This document shows positions 36,054 through 44,463 of a DNA stretch of 64,000 bases, one piece after another (the first letter of the stretch is position 1; every line of letters begins with the position of its first letter). Source of the stretch: Streptacidiphilus sp041262525 (GTDB taxonomy: Bacteria > Actinomycetota > Actinomycetes > Streptomycetales > Streptomycetaceae); assembly GCF_041262525.1 (NCBI RefSeq), contig NZ_JBGCCK010000004.1, forward strand, positions 1-64,000, in the 5' to 3' direction. Below the pieces are notes generated by a model. The model was not told where the DNA came from. It saw only the letters and a program-made list of their open reading frames with translations, and made no database searches. The position numbers and the translations under genes were made by a program.

Positions 36054-36578
36054 ATGACCGTAACCCCCCTCAGCGGTGGACGTACGCCGAGTGCTCTGCG
36101 CCGCCTTGCCAACGAGGTGGCGAAGTTCGGCATCGTCGGGATATCGGGCCTCGTGATCCAGCTGGTCGCGCTCGCGGTGCTGCTGGACTTCATGCAGCCG
36201 GTGCGCGCGAACATCGTCGCGACCCTGATCGCTATCGCGACGAACTACGTGGGCTACCGCTACTGGGTGTACCGGGACGCTGACAAGAAGACCAGGTCGC
36301 GGGAGATCACCCTGTTCCTGATCTTCAGCGGGGTCGGTCTGGTGATCCAGAACGGTGTGCTGTTCGCGCTGACCTACGGTCTGGGCTTCCACACCAAGCT
36401 GGAGAACATGATCTGCACGGTGGTGGGCATCGGCGTGGCCACGCTCTTCCGCTTCTGGGCTTACCGCACGTGGGTCTTCAAGGCCGTGCCCCAGGTCGAG
36501 GAGGCGGTGGAGGCGGCTGAGCAGATCCTCGCCGCCGAGCACGTCAAGCGCGCGGCTGCTTCCCGCAGCGCCCGCTGA
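36054..36578 (+). CDS. GtrA family membrane protein
   Basis: 174 aa with four membrane segments. GtrA features: KFGIVGISGLVIQLVALAVLL, NYVGYRYWVYRD and FRFWAYRTWVFK. GtrA-like proteins help flip polyprenyl-phosphate-linked sugars for polysaccharide modification. A charged Ala/Glu-rich tail of about 30 residues is added. It is divergent from purK; the 188-nt gap holds both promoters. Context suggests cell-wall glycan work with the LCP and glycosyltransferase genes. Confidence 0.9.
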   Translation: MTVTPLSGGRTPSALRRLANEVAKFGIVGISGLVIQLVALAVLLDFMQPVRANIVATLIAIATNYVGYRYWVYRDADKKTRSREITLFLIFSGVGLVIQNGVLFALTYGLGFHTKLENMICTVVGIGVATLFRFWAYRTWVFKAVPQVEEAVEAAEQILAAEHVKRAAASRSAR

Positions 36579-36609
36579 GCCTTCCGCAAGCGAGGTAGTT
36601 GCACTGCCT

Positions 36610-36794
36610 CAGGGGCGCGAGGCTCTGCCGATATGCGGCTCCGCCGCGTGGGCGCGACACGTCACGACGGAGGGCCAGTTGCAACCTCCCAGGGGCGCGG
36701 GGAACTGCGCGACAAGCCACCGGCATGCGGATGGTCCTCAACGCGCAGGGCCATCCGCACAGGGTGGTTTCTCGCGCAGTTCCTCGCGCCCCTG
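36610..36794. repeat. Dispersed intergenic repeat, A+B copy 5
   Basis: Module A (36610-36676) and B (36690-36794) joined by AGTTGCAAC. This is one of the most regular copies: outer arms and inner pair TGCGGATGG/CCATCCGCA are both intact. It sits between the convergent stops of gtrA and the histidine kinase gene. Confidence 0.9.
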
Positions 36795-36806
36795 ACGTGC
36801 TGCAAG

Positions 36807-38054
36807 TCACTCTTCGTGGTAACCGGTGAGGAACAGCGCGAAGACCGGGGGTCGCTGCGAGAGCAGCTCCAGACGCCCGCCGTCCGCCTCCGCGAGGTCG
36901 CGGGCGACGGCGAGGCCGATGCCAGTCGAGTTGTGGCCGCTGACCGCCCGCTCGAAGACCCGCGCGCCCAGCTCGTCGGGTACGCCGGCGCCCTCGTCCT
37001 GGACCTCGATGACGACCTTCGTGTCCCGCACCCGGGTCCGCAGCGTGACGGACCCGTCACCGTGCATGAGCGAGTTCTCGATCAGCGCCGCGATCACCTG
37101 GGCCACCGCGCCGGGCGTGCCCACCGCCCACAGTCCGGGCGGGCCCTCCAGGTAGAGCTTGCGCCCGTAGCGCCGCAGCGCCGGGCGCCACTCCTCCGCC
37201 TGCTGCTTGATGACCTCGTCGATGTCGAAGGCGACAGCCGACGTGTTCCGCGACTCCCTGCTGTTGGTGAGCAGCCGCTGGACCACGTCCGTCAGGCGTT
37301 CCACCTGGCCCAGGGCGATCGCGGCCTCCTCCTTCACCGTGCCGAAGTCGTCCGTCTCTACGATCTCCTCCAACCGCATCGACAGCGCGGTCAGCGGCGT
37401 CCGCAGCTGGTGCGAGGCGTCGGCGGCGAGCCTGCGCTCCGCGGTCAGCATCCGGCCGATCCGCTCCGCGCTCTGGTCGAGCACCTCGGCGACGCGGTCC
37501 AGCTCGGCCATGCCGTAGCGGCGCTGTCGCGGTCGCGGGTCGCCGGAGCCGAGGCGCTCCGCGGTCTCCGCGAGTTCGAGCAACGGGCGAGTGATCCGCT
37601 TGGCCTGCCAGATCGCGAGCGCCATCGCCGCCGCGACGGTCAGCGCGGCCACACCGGCGAGCAGCAGCAGCATCCGCAGCACGGACGAGTCGACCGGCTC
37701 ACGGGACTCCTGGACGACGACCGTCTCGCCGTGCGCGCCGGTCTCGGTCGCGGTCACCGGGTTGTCGCCCGTGGGCGGACTCCCGAGCTTGATCGTCTCC
37801 CGGCCGGGGATCTGGACGGTGGCGTAGCGCTGGGAACCCTTGTCGTTCAGACCGGTCAGCGCCGAGGGGTCGATCGGCTCCTTGGCCGCGTAGCGGTTCT
37901 CGACCACACCGAGCAGGTGCACTGCTTCGGTCTTCACCGAGTCCTGCGCCGCGCCCTCGATGCTGCGCTTCTCGACCAGCGCCAGCGGCACGCTGAACAG
38001 GGCGACGGTCACCAGCACCACAGCCAGCGTGGAGTTCAGCAGCCTCCGCCTCAC
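36807..38054 (-). CDS. Membrane sensor histidine kinase
   Basis: 415 aa. Membrane segment at about residues 10-30, an extracellular sensor region of about 110 residues, a second segment near 130-150, HAMP (ITRPLLELAETAERLGSGD), phosphoacceptor box ASHQLRTPLTALSMRLEEI and ATPase motifs (LIENSLMHGDGSV, VQDEGAGVP, STGIGLAVARDLAEADGG). GTG 38054 is the only good start in frame with a nearby purine-rich site; the upstream frame is Pro/Arg-rich and not typical. Its likely partner regulator (38535-39209) is on the same strand but 480 nt upstream, a larger gap than usual. Confidence 0.9.
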   Translation of the reverse strand: MRRRLLNSTLAVVLVTVALFSVPLALVEKRSIEGAAQDSVKTEAVHLLGVVENRYAAKEPIDPSALTGLNDKGSQRYATVQIPGRETIKLGSPPTGDNPVTATETGAHGETVVVQESREPVDSSVLRMLLLLAGVAALTVAAAMALAIWQAKRITRPLLELAETAERLGSGDPRPRQRRYGMAELDRVAEVLDQSAERIGRMLTAERRLAADASHQLRTPLTALSMRLEEIVETDDFGTVKEEAAIALGQVERLTDVVQRLLTNSRESRNTSAVAFDIDEVIKQQAEEWRPALRRYGRKLYLEGPPGLWAVGTPGAVAQVIAALIENSLMHGDGSVTLRTRVRDTKVVIEVQDEGAGVPDELGARVFERAVSGHNSTGIGLAVARDLAEADGGRLELLSQRPPVFALFLTGYHEE

Positions 38055-38534
38055 CGAACCAGCCCTGCCCGCATCAACGCCCTCACCCTCTCCGACCCTC
38101 GCTGCAGGCCAGCGTACCGGGGGCCCCCACCCCTGCCGCCGCGCCCGCATCCCGCCCTACGCTGTCCGCCAAGCCCCCTCGCCACCCACGGATCACGGTG
38201 TCGCCGTCATCCGACGCAGGGGATCCTTCCGCTCCCGCCCTGCACGGCGGGGCCCAGTTGAGGGGGCACGTGCCCGCAGGACTGCCCGCAGACCGACACC
38301 CACGCCCGGTATCGCCGCCGCAAAGCAGGCCAACCGAACACGCACGCAGGCCACCGGAATGCGTTACCGGTATGGCTTGTTCATGTTGCCCGTTTTGACT
38401 GGCCAGCGCCCGCGCTTCCGCCCGGTCGCGCCGAGGGCGCTATGCTCCTCGATCCGCAGTCGCGGTCTGGTGACGCGGAGTTGGCAAGCGCGCAAGCTAC
38501 CGAGGGGCCTGGTGCCCGCTCCGTGCCCCTGGCG
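38055..38534. other. 480-nt gap between response regulator and kinase genes
   Basis: No convincing ORF on either strand. A perfect palindrome GGGCACGTGCCC is at 38264-38275. An AT-richer patch at about 38350-38400 (GTATGGCTTGTTCATG, CGTTTTGAC) and a CTATGCT near 38440 could be promoter elements. The stretch between 38440 and 38534 can form several stems but I could not match it to a known RNA family. Confidence 0.4.
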
Positions 38535-39209
38535 TCAGCCCTTTTCGAAGCGGAAGCCGACGCCGCGCACCGTGGTGATGTAGCGGGGGCTGGCCGCGTC
38601 GTCGCCGAGCTTCTTGCGGAGCCAGGAGATGTGCATGTCCAGCGTCTTGGTCGAGGTCCACCACGTGGTGTCCCAGACCTCGCGCATGATCTGCTCGCGG
38701 GTCACGACGCGTCCGGCGTCGCGGACGAGGACGCGGAGCAGCTCGAACTCCTTGGCGGAGAGCTGCATCTCCTCGTCGCCGAGCCAGGCGCGGTGGGAGT
38801 CGACGTCGATCTTGACGCCGTGCGCGCCCGTCGTCAGGTCGCCGGTGCCGCGGCGCAGCAGTGCGCGGACGCGGGCCAGGAGCTCGGCCAGGCGGAAGGG
38901 CTTGGTGACGTAGTCGTCCGCGCCCGCGTCGAGGCCGACGACGGTGTCGACCTCGTCGGCACGCGCGGTCAGCACCAGCACCGGGAAGCCGTGGCCCTCG
39001 GCGCGGAGCCGGCGGGCGACCTCCAGGCCGTCCATGCCAGGGAGGCCGAGGTCGAGCACGAGCAGGTCGACGCTGCCGCCCGCGCTCGCGGTCTCCAGCG
39101 CGGAGGGGCCGTCCTCGCGGACGATCACCTCGTAGCCCTCGCGGCGCAGCGCGCGAGCGAGCGGCTCGGAGATGGCGATGTCGTCCTCGGCGAGCAGTAC
39201 ACGCGTCAT
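38535..39209 (-). CDS. OmpR/PhoB-family response regulator
   Basis: 224 aa. Receiver: VLLAEDDIAISEPLARAL, phosphoacceptor Asp in LLVLDLGLPGMDGLEVARRL, VLTARADEVD and DDYVTKPFRLAELLARV. Winged helix: LSAKEFELLRVLVRDAGRVVTREQIMREVWDT, DMHISWLRKKLGDD, TVRGVGFRFEKG. ATG 39209 lies 6 nt after TACGAT with no ribosome-binding site (leaderless). Probably pairs with the kinase ending at 36807. Confidence 0.93.
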   Translation of the reverse strand: MTRVLLAEDDIAISEPLARALRREGYEVIVREDGPSALETASAGGSVDLLVLDLGLPGMDGLEVARRLRAEGHGFPVLVLTARADEVDTVVGLDAGADDYVTKPFRLAELLARVRALLRRGTGDLTTGAHGVKIDVDSHRAWLGDEEMQLSAKEFELLRVLVRDAGRVVTREQIMREVWDTTWWTSTKTLDMHISWLRKKLGDDAASPRYITTVRGVGFRFEKG

Positions 39210-39356
39210 GGCTCGATCGTAGTCCGCCCAGCGGCCGCCGTTCCGCTTCCATCGAACGGAGCATGACGGCCTGTTCCTCCGGGCCGATCGTGATCGACTG
39301 CCCTAACGTCAGCAAAAGGCATAAATGGAACATAAAGGGGAGAGGCGGCTCGGGCG

Positions 39357-40850
39357 ATGACTCAGGACGTGGTTCGGGACCTCTCGGCGAAACCGGACCG
39401 CACCTTCTTCGGCCAGCCCTGGGGGCTGGCGACGCTCTTCACCACGGAGATGTGGGAGCGGTTCAGCTACTACGGCATGCGCGCGCTGCTCGTCCTCTAC
39501 CTCACGGCCACGCCCGCCGAAGGCGGTCTCGGCTTCTCCACGAGCACGGCCACGGCGATCTACAGCGTCTACGTGTCCATGGTCTACCTGCTGACCCTGC
39601 CCGGCGGCTGGGTCGCGGACCGGATCTGGGGCCCGAAGAAGACGGTGGCCGTCGCCGGCTGCGTCATCATGATCGGCCACTTCACCCTGGCGGCGCCCGC
39701 GCCGTCCGCCTTCTTCATCGGCCTGGTCCTCATCGCGCTCGGCTCGGGCCTGCTCAAGGCCAACATCTCGACGATGGTCGGCCATCTCTACAGCGGCCCC
39801 AAGGACCCGCGCAGGGACGGCGGCTTCACCATCTTCTACATGGGCATCAACCTCGGCGCCTTCGCCGCCCCGCTGGTGATCGGCACCGTGGGACAGCGGG
39901 TCAACTGGCACCTCGGCTTCGCCCTCGCCGGAGTCGGCATGGGCATCGGCCTGATCATCTACCTGTTCGGGATGGGGACGCTGAGCCACCACAGCGACGC
40001 CGTGCCTACCCCCCTGAGTCGCGAGCAGCGGCGCAGCGTGCTGCGCAAGGGGCTGGCGTGGCTGGCCGTCGCCGTCGTCTTCTACGCCGTCGTCGGCGGG
40101 ACCGGCCACTACACGGTGAACTGGGTGACGATCCCGCTGACCGTCATCGGCCTGCTCTTCCCTGCCTGGACGCTGCTCCGGATCAAGCGGGACCGCGACC
40201 TCTCCGCCGAGGAGAGCGCGAAAATGACCGGCTACATCTGGTTCTTCGTCGCTGCCGCCGTGTTCTGGATGATCTACGACCAGGGTGGCTCGACGCTCAA
40301 CATCTTCGCCCAGAACAACACGGCCAACAGCCTCCTCGGCATCCACTTCCCCTCGAGCTGGTTCCAGTCGCTTAACCCCCTCTACATCATGGCGCTGGCT
40401 CCCGTCTTCGCCGTGATGTGGCAGCGCCTCGCCGCCCGGAACAAGGAGCCGGAGACCGCGACCAAGTTCTCGATCGGCCTGATGCTGGTCGGCGCCTCCT
40501 TCGCGGTCTTCCTGCTCGCCCTGGCCGCGGCCTCCGGCGGCACGAAGGTCACCCCGCTCTGGCTCTGCGTCGTCTACCTGATCCAGACCGTCGGCGAGCT
40601 CTGCCTCTCCCCCGTCGGCCTCTCGGTCACGACGAAGCTGGCGCCGGAGAAGTACGGCAGCCAGATGATGGGCGTCTGGTTCCTCGCGGTCACGGCGGGC
40701 GACTGCACGACCTCGCTCGCGACGACGGCCGGCGCGGACCTCAACAGCCGACCGTACGTCACGGCGGAGATCGCACTCGCGGTGCTGGCCGGCGTGGCGA
40801 TCCTGCTGAACCGGCGGAAGATCCGGCGGTACCTCGGCGAGGTGCGCTGA
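39357..40850 (+). CDS. POT family proton-dependent oligopeptide transporter (paralog 1)
   Basis: 497 aa, 12-14 membrane segments. The family motif ExxER is present (TTEMWERFSYYGMRALLVLYL), with GLLKANISTMVGHLY, GGFTIFYMGINLGAFAAPLVIG and the FYA region of later helices. Imports di- and tripeptides with protons. A stretch GGCATAAATGGAACATAAAGGGGAGAGG precedes the ATG; GGGGAGAGG serves as ribosome-binding site though it is about 12 nt away. A close paralog follows 243 nt downstream. Confidence 0.94.
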   Translation: MTQDVVRDLSAKPDRTFFGQPWGLATLFTTEMWERFSYYGMRALLVLYLTATPAEGGLGFSTSTATAIYSVYVSMVYLLTLPGGWVADRIWGPKKTVAVAGCVIMIGHFTLAAPAPSAFFIGLVLIALGSGLLKANISTMVGHLYSGPKDPRRDGGFTIFYMGINLGAFAAPLVIGTVGQRVNWHLGFALAGVGMGIGLIIYLFGMGTLSHHSDAVPTPLSREQRRSVLRKGLAWLAVAVVFYAVVGGTGHYTVNWVTIPLTVIGLLFPAWTLLRIKRDRDLSAEESAKMTGYIWFFVAAAVFWMIYDQGGSTLNIFAQNNTANSLLGIHFPSSWFQSLNPLYIMALAPVFAVMWQRLAARNKEPETATKFSIGLMLVGASFAVFLLALAAASGGTKVTPLWLCVVYLIQTVGELCLSPVGLSVTTKLAPEKYGSQMMGVWFLAVTAGDCTTSLATTAGADLNSRPYVTAEIALAVLAGVAILLNRRKIRRYLGEVR

Positions 40851-41093
40851 GAACCATCTCACAGCGGGGAACCGGAGGCAGGACCTCCGGAAGCCATCGA
40901 ATCAGCGGGCAAGTGGGTAAATCGCCGGAAGATTCATAGGCATCTCCGAGAATCGACGGAGGAATCTATGGCAGCTTTCGGGAAATACGTGAACCGGGCA
41001 TAAAGATCAATAGCTCCGATCATGGTCAGACCCGCTCAAACGCTGACCTACAGTGGTCCGAATCCCGTAGCACCCGTTGCAAGGAACACAGCC

Positions 41094-42614
41094 ATGCCGC
41101 CGATACCTGTCGACGTCGTCGCCGAGGCCACCGCCGTCGCCGCGAACGTCCCGAGCAAGAAGTCGTTCTTCGGTCACCCCCGAGGACTCTCGACGCTCTT
41201 CATGACCGAGATGTGGGAGCGGTTCAGCTTCTACGGCATGCGCGCGCTGCTGGTGCTCTACCTGGTCGCCCCGGCGAGCCAGGGCGGCCTGCACTTGAAC
41301 GCCGCCACCGGCGCCGCGATCTACAGCGTCTACAACGCGATGGTCTACCTGCTCGCCCTCCCCGGCGGCTGGATCTCCGACCGCTTCTGGGGCGCGCGCA
41401 AGACCGTCATGGTCGGCGGCGTGGTCATCATGATCGGCCACTTCCTGCTGGCGGTTCCGGCCTCGGTCTCCTTCTTCGTCGGCCTCGGCTTCATCGCCCT
41501 CGGCTCCGGCCTGCTCAAGGCCAACATCTCGACGATGGTCGGCCACCTCTACCCGGACAAGAACGACCCGCGCCGGGACGGCGGCTTCACGATCTTCTAC
41601 ATGGGCATCAACCTCGGCGCCTTCGCCGCCCCGCTGGTGATCGGCACCGTGGGCCAGAAGGTCGACTGGCACCTGGGCTTCGCCCTCGCCGGAGTCGGCA
41701 TGGCGGTGGGCCTGATCGTCTACATCTTCGGCGGTCGCCACCTGAGCCCGGTCAGCTCCGTCGTCACCTCGCCGCTGCCGGCCGCCGAGCGCGCGCCGCT
41801 GCTGCGCAAGGGACTGTTCTGGCTGGCCCTGGCCGTCGCCTTCTACGGCGTCGTCGCGCTGACCGGCAACTTCTCGATGCAGTGGATCATCTGGTCGCTG
41901 ACCCTGGTCGGCCTGATCATCCCGATCATCGTCTTCGCCCGAATCAAGCGGGACCCCGACCTGTCCGGCGACGAGCGCAGCAAGCTCTCCGGCTACATCT
42001 GGTTCTTCGTCGCCGCCGCGATCTTCTGGATGATCTACGACCAGTCCGGCTCGACGCTGAACCTGTTCGCCCAGAACAACACGTCCAGCAAGCTCTTCGG
42101 CTTCGACTTCCCGAGCAGTTGGTTCCAGTCGCTCAACCCGCTCTACATCATGGCGCTGGCGCCGCTCGTCGCCTGGCTCTGGGTCTGGCTGCACCGTCGC
42201 GGGCAGAACCCGAGCACGGCCGTGAAGTTCGCCATCGGACTGGTGCTGATCGGCGTCTCCTTCGGCGTGATGATGCTGGCCATGGCCGCGGCCTCGGGCG
42301 GCGTGCTGGTCACCCCGCTCTGGCTGGCGCTTGTCTACCTGATCCAGACGGTCGGCGAGCTGACGCTCTCCCCCGTCGGGCTCTCGGTCACCACCAAGCT
42401 CGCGCCGAAGAAGTACGCCAGCCAGATGATGGGCATCTGGTTCCTCGCCGTCACGGCGGGCGACTGCGTCGCGGCGGTCCTGCAGCAGCTGATGGGCAAC
42501 GCGTTCCTCAGCACGGCGTCCTTCGCGATCCAGGGCGCGGCGGCCGCGCTGGCCGGTGTCGCGATCTGGATGTACCGCAGGAAGGTGCGGGCCCTGATGG
42601 GCGACGTGCACTGA
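41094..42614 (+). CDS. POT family proton-dependent oligopeptide transporter (paralog 2)
   Basis: 506 aa. Very similar to paralog 1 along its length: MTEMWERFSFYGMRALLVLYL (ExxER intact), GLLKANISTMVGHLY, GGFTIFYMGINLGAFAAPLVIG, FFVAAAIFWMIYDQSGSTLNLFAQ. ATG 41094 is chosen because AAGGA lies 8 nt upstream and the in-frame extension to 41022 has none. It has its own upstream region with TACAGT (41050). A perfect 20-bp hairpin ends the gene. Confidence 0.94.
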   Translation: MPPIPVDVVAEATAVAANVPSKKSFFGHPRGLSTLFMTEMWERFSFYGMRALLVLYLVAPASQGGLHLNAATGAAIYSVYNAMVYLLALPGGWISDRFWGARKTVMVGGVVIMIGHFLLAVPASVSFFVGLGFIALGSGLLKANISTMVGHLYPDKNDPRRDGGFTIFYMGINLGAFAAPLVIGTVGQKVDWHLGFALAGVGMAVGLIVYIFGGRHLSPVSSVVTSPLPAAERAPLLRKGLFWLALAVAFYGVVALTGNFSMQWIIWSLTLVGLIIPIIVFARIKRDPDLSGDERSKLSGYIWFFVAAAIFWMIYDQSGSTLNLFAQNNTSSKLFGFDFPSSWFQSLNPLYIMALAPLVAWLWVWLHRRGQNPSTAVKFAIGLVLIGVSFGVMMLAMAAASGGVLVTPLWLALVYLIQTVGELTLSPVGLSVTTKLAPKKYASQMMGIWFLAVTAGDCVAAVLQQLMGNAFLSTASFAIQGAAAALAGVAIWMYRRKVRALMGDVH

Positions 42615-42626
42615 CCTGACCCGTCT

Positions 42627-42670
42627 CGCGAAGAAGAGGGTGCCCCCGTCGGGGCACCCTCTTCTTCGCG
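42627..42670. terminator. Perfect 20-bp bidirectional terminator hairpin
   Basis: A 20-nt left arm (42627-42646, CGCGAAGAAGAGGG...) is exactly complementary to the right arm (42651-42670) around a CGTC loop. It lies 12 nt after the POT stop and 14 nt beyond the stop of the convergent surface-protein operon. The GAAGAAGAG side gives a purine/pyrimidine-rich stem foot usable in both directions. Confidence 0.9.
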
Positions 42671-42684
42671 TCGCGTCGCCGGGG

Positions 42685-44463
42685 TCAGCGCTGCTTGCGC
42701 AGTCGCCGCCACGGGGTCAGCACGAACACCGCCGCACCGAGCAGCAGCACCGTGCCGCCGACCAGGCCGAGCGCCTGGTACGGGGCGCTGCTGCCACCGG
42801 TGTTGGCGAGCCCGCCGTCCGCACCGCTGCTGCCGCCGATGCCGCTGGAGGCGGCTGCGGTCACCTGGAGGGTGAGCGAGGCGCCGGGCTTGCTGGCGGC
42901 GGTGCAGGTGGTGGTCGTGCCGAGCGCCTTGATCGTCAGCACGCCGGGGGCGAACTTCACCTCACCGGTGTGGCCGGGGGTGTAGGTCCCGGTCATGTCG
43001 CTGGGCTTGATGGGCGTATTGGCCGGGATGGCGGCCGGGTTGGCCTGACCGGTCAGGTTCAACTGCCCGTTGTCGGCGCCGGCGACGATGACGGTGGTGC
43101 TGGGCGTCATCGCCCCGGCCGGGATCGGCACCGGCGCGGTCGAGACGCCGGTCGCGAAGGACTCGGTGAGGGTGTACGAGGCACCGGACTTCACCGCGCT
43201 GATGGTGATGTCGGACGTGGCCGACTTGTTGCCGATCGGCGTGACGCAGTTGTAGTCGACGCTGACGGGCGTCCCGGGGAAGCTGGTGCCGCCACCGCCG
43301 CCGGTCGTGCCGCCCGTCGTCGTCCCGCCCGTCGTGGTTCCACCCGTCGTGGTCCCGCCGGTCGTGGTGGTGCCGCCGGAGGCGCCTGCGGTCACCTGGA
43401 GCGTGAGCGAGGGGCCGGGCTGGTTGGTGGCGGTGCAGGTGGTGGTCGTGCCGAGCGCCTTGATCGTCAGCACGCCGGGGGTGAAGGTCACCGAGCCACT
43501 GCCGTGCGGGGTGTAGGTGCCGGTCATGTCGGTGGGCTTGATCGGCGTGTTCGCCGGGATGTCGGCCGGATTGCCGGGGCCGGTCAGCGTCAGGCTGCCT
43601 TGGTCCGCGCCGCCGAGGACGACAGTGGTGCTGGGCACCATCGAACCGGCCGAGAGCGCGACCGGCGAAGAGGAGACACCGGAAGCGAAGGACTCGGTCA
43701 GGGCGTAGGAGTCACCGGACTTGACCGCGCTGATGGTGATGTCGGAGGTGGCGGACTTGACCCCGATCGGCGTCTGGCACGTGTAGGCGACGCTGACAGC
43801 GGTCCCGGGGAAGCTACTGCCGCCCCCGCCACCGGTCGTGCCGCCGGTCGTGGTTCCGCCCGTTGTCGTCCCACCAGTGGTCGTTCCCCCGGTCGTGGTC
43901 CCGCCCGTCGTGGTCGTGCCTCCCGTCGTGCCGCCTCCGCCCGACGCGACGTGAAGGGTCAGGCCGGGGGCGGGCGTGGAGTCCGGCTTGCACGAGGTGT
44001 CCGTGGACATCACGTTGACGTTGTAGTCCGCAGGCGTGAAGGTCACGTCGCCCGCCGTGGTCAGCTTCACCGTGGCCTTCATGTCCGAGAGGACCATCGG
44101 CGAGTTCTTCGGTATCGGCGGGTTGGTGCGGGTTCCGGCGACCGCGAGGGTCCCGGTCTGCGCGCCGCCCAGGGTCAGGTGGCCGGTCGGCAGGACCGAG
44201 TTGGCGCTCAGGTCGATGTAACCGGGATTGTCCGACGCCGCCTTCACCGTCTTCCAGGTGATGTTGACGGTGTCACCCGCCTTCGGACTGCTGTTGTCGC
44301 TGGTGATGTCCACGGTCGTGGTCCCGTGCACCGTGCTGCCGATCGGTGGGTTGCACGTGGTCGCGAAACTGAGGTCGGCCGCCGACGCGCTCGGCGCGCC
44401 CACAATGAGTGAGGTGCCGGCCAGGGCCATCACGATGCCCCCGGCCAGCCGGATCCTGTTCAC
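42685..44463 (-). CDS. Secreted three-domain surface protein with LAxTG sorting signal
   Basis: 592 aa. Signal peptide (residues 1-29, ending ASA-A), then three copies of one domain at about 31-172, 222-358 and 399-536, each with one Cys near either end (C37/C158, C229/C343, C406/C520), likely disulfides. Gly/Thr linkers (GGTTT units) join them at about 175-215 and 363-395. The C-terminus has LANTG (552-556), a hydrophobic segment (564-583) and a basic tail, the pattern used by class E sortases of actinomycetes. GTG 44463 overlaps the previous stop (GTGA). Function unknown; predicted cell-wall-anchored fibre or adhesin-like protein. Confidence 0.85.
   Translation of the reverse strand: MNRIRLAGGIVMALAGTSLIVGAPSASAADLSFATTCNPPIGSTVHGTTTVDITSDNSSPKAGDTVNITWKTVKAASDNPGYIDLSANSVLPTGHLTLGGAQTGTLAVAGTRTNPPIPKNSPMVLSDMKATVKLTTAGDVTFTPADYNVNVMSTDTSCKPDSTPAPGLTLHVASGGGGTTGGTTTTGGTTTGGTTTGGTTTGGTTTGGTTGGGGGSSFPGTAVSVAYTCQTPIGVKSATSDITISAVKSGDSYALTESFASGVSSSPVALSAGSMVPSTTVVLGGADQGSLTLTGPGNPADIPANTPIKPTDMTGTYTPHGSGSVTFTPGVLTIKALGTTTTCTATNQPGPSLTLQVTAGASGGTTTTGGTTTGGTTTGGTTTGGTTGGGGGTSFPGTPVSVDYNCVTPIGNKSATSDITISAVKSGASYTLTESFATGVSTAPVPIPAGAMTPSTTVIVAGADNGQLNLTGQANPAAIPANTPIKPSDMTGTYTPGHTGEVKFAPGVLTIKALGTTTTCTAASKPGASLTLQVTAAASSGIGGSSGADGGLANTGGSSAPYQALGLVGGTVLLLGAAVFVLTPWRRLRKQR
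43296..43377. repeat. In-gene 15-nt repeats coding the GGTTT linker 2
   Basis: Reiterated GTCGTGGTxCCxCC units encode Gly-Gly-Thr-Thr-Thr linker repeats between domains 2 and 3 of the LAxTG protein. Unit number could vary between strains by slippage. Confidence 0.8.
43819..43940. repeat. In-gene 15-nt repeats coding the GGTTT linker 1
   Basis: Longer version of the same tract, between domains 1 and 2, with synonymous drift among units (CCCGTTGTCGTC, CCAGTGGTCGTT), so it is older or better protected from slippage than an exact tandem. Confidence 0.8.

Noticed and set aside
38198..38398. A 66-codon frame in the regulator-kinase gap
   Set aside because: Pro/Arg/His-rich composition, no ribosome-binding site and no recognisable motif.
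38440..38534. A riboswitch or tRNA-like RNA
   Set aside because: Stems can be drawn, but no known consensus (cobalamin, SAM, SAH, TPP, tRNA arms) fits; it also runs opposite to the flanking genes.
43296..43940. Possible CRISPR-like repeats
   Set aside because: Repeats are in frame inside a gene, of 15-nt period and encode GGTTT linkers; no spacers.
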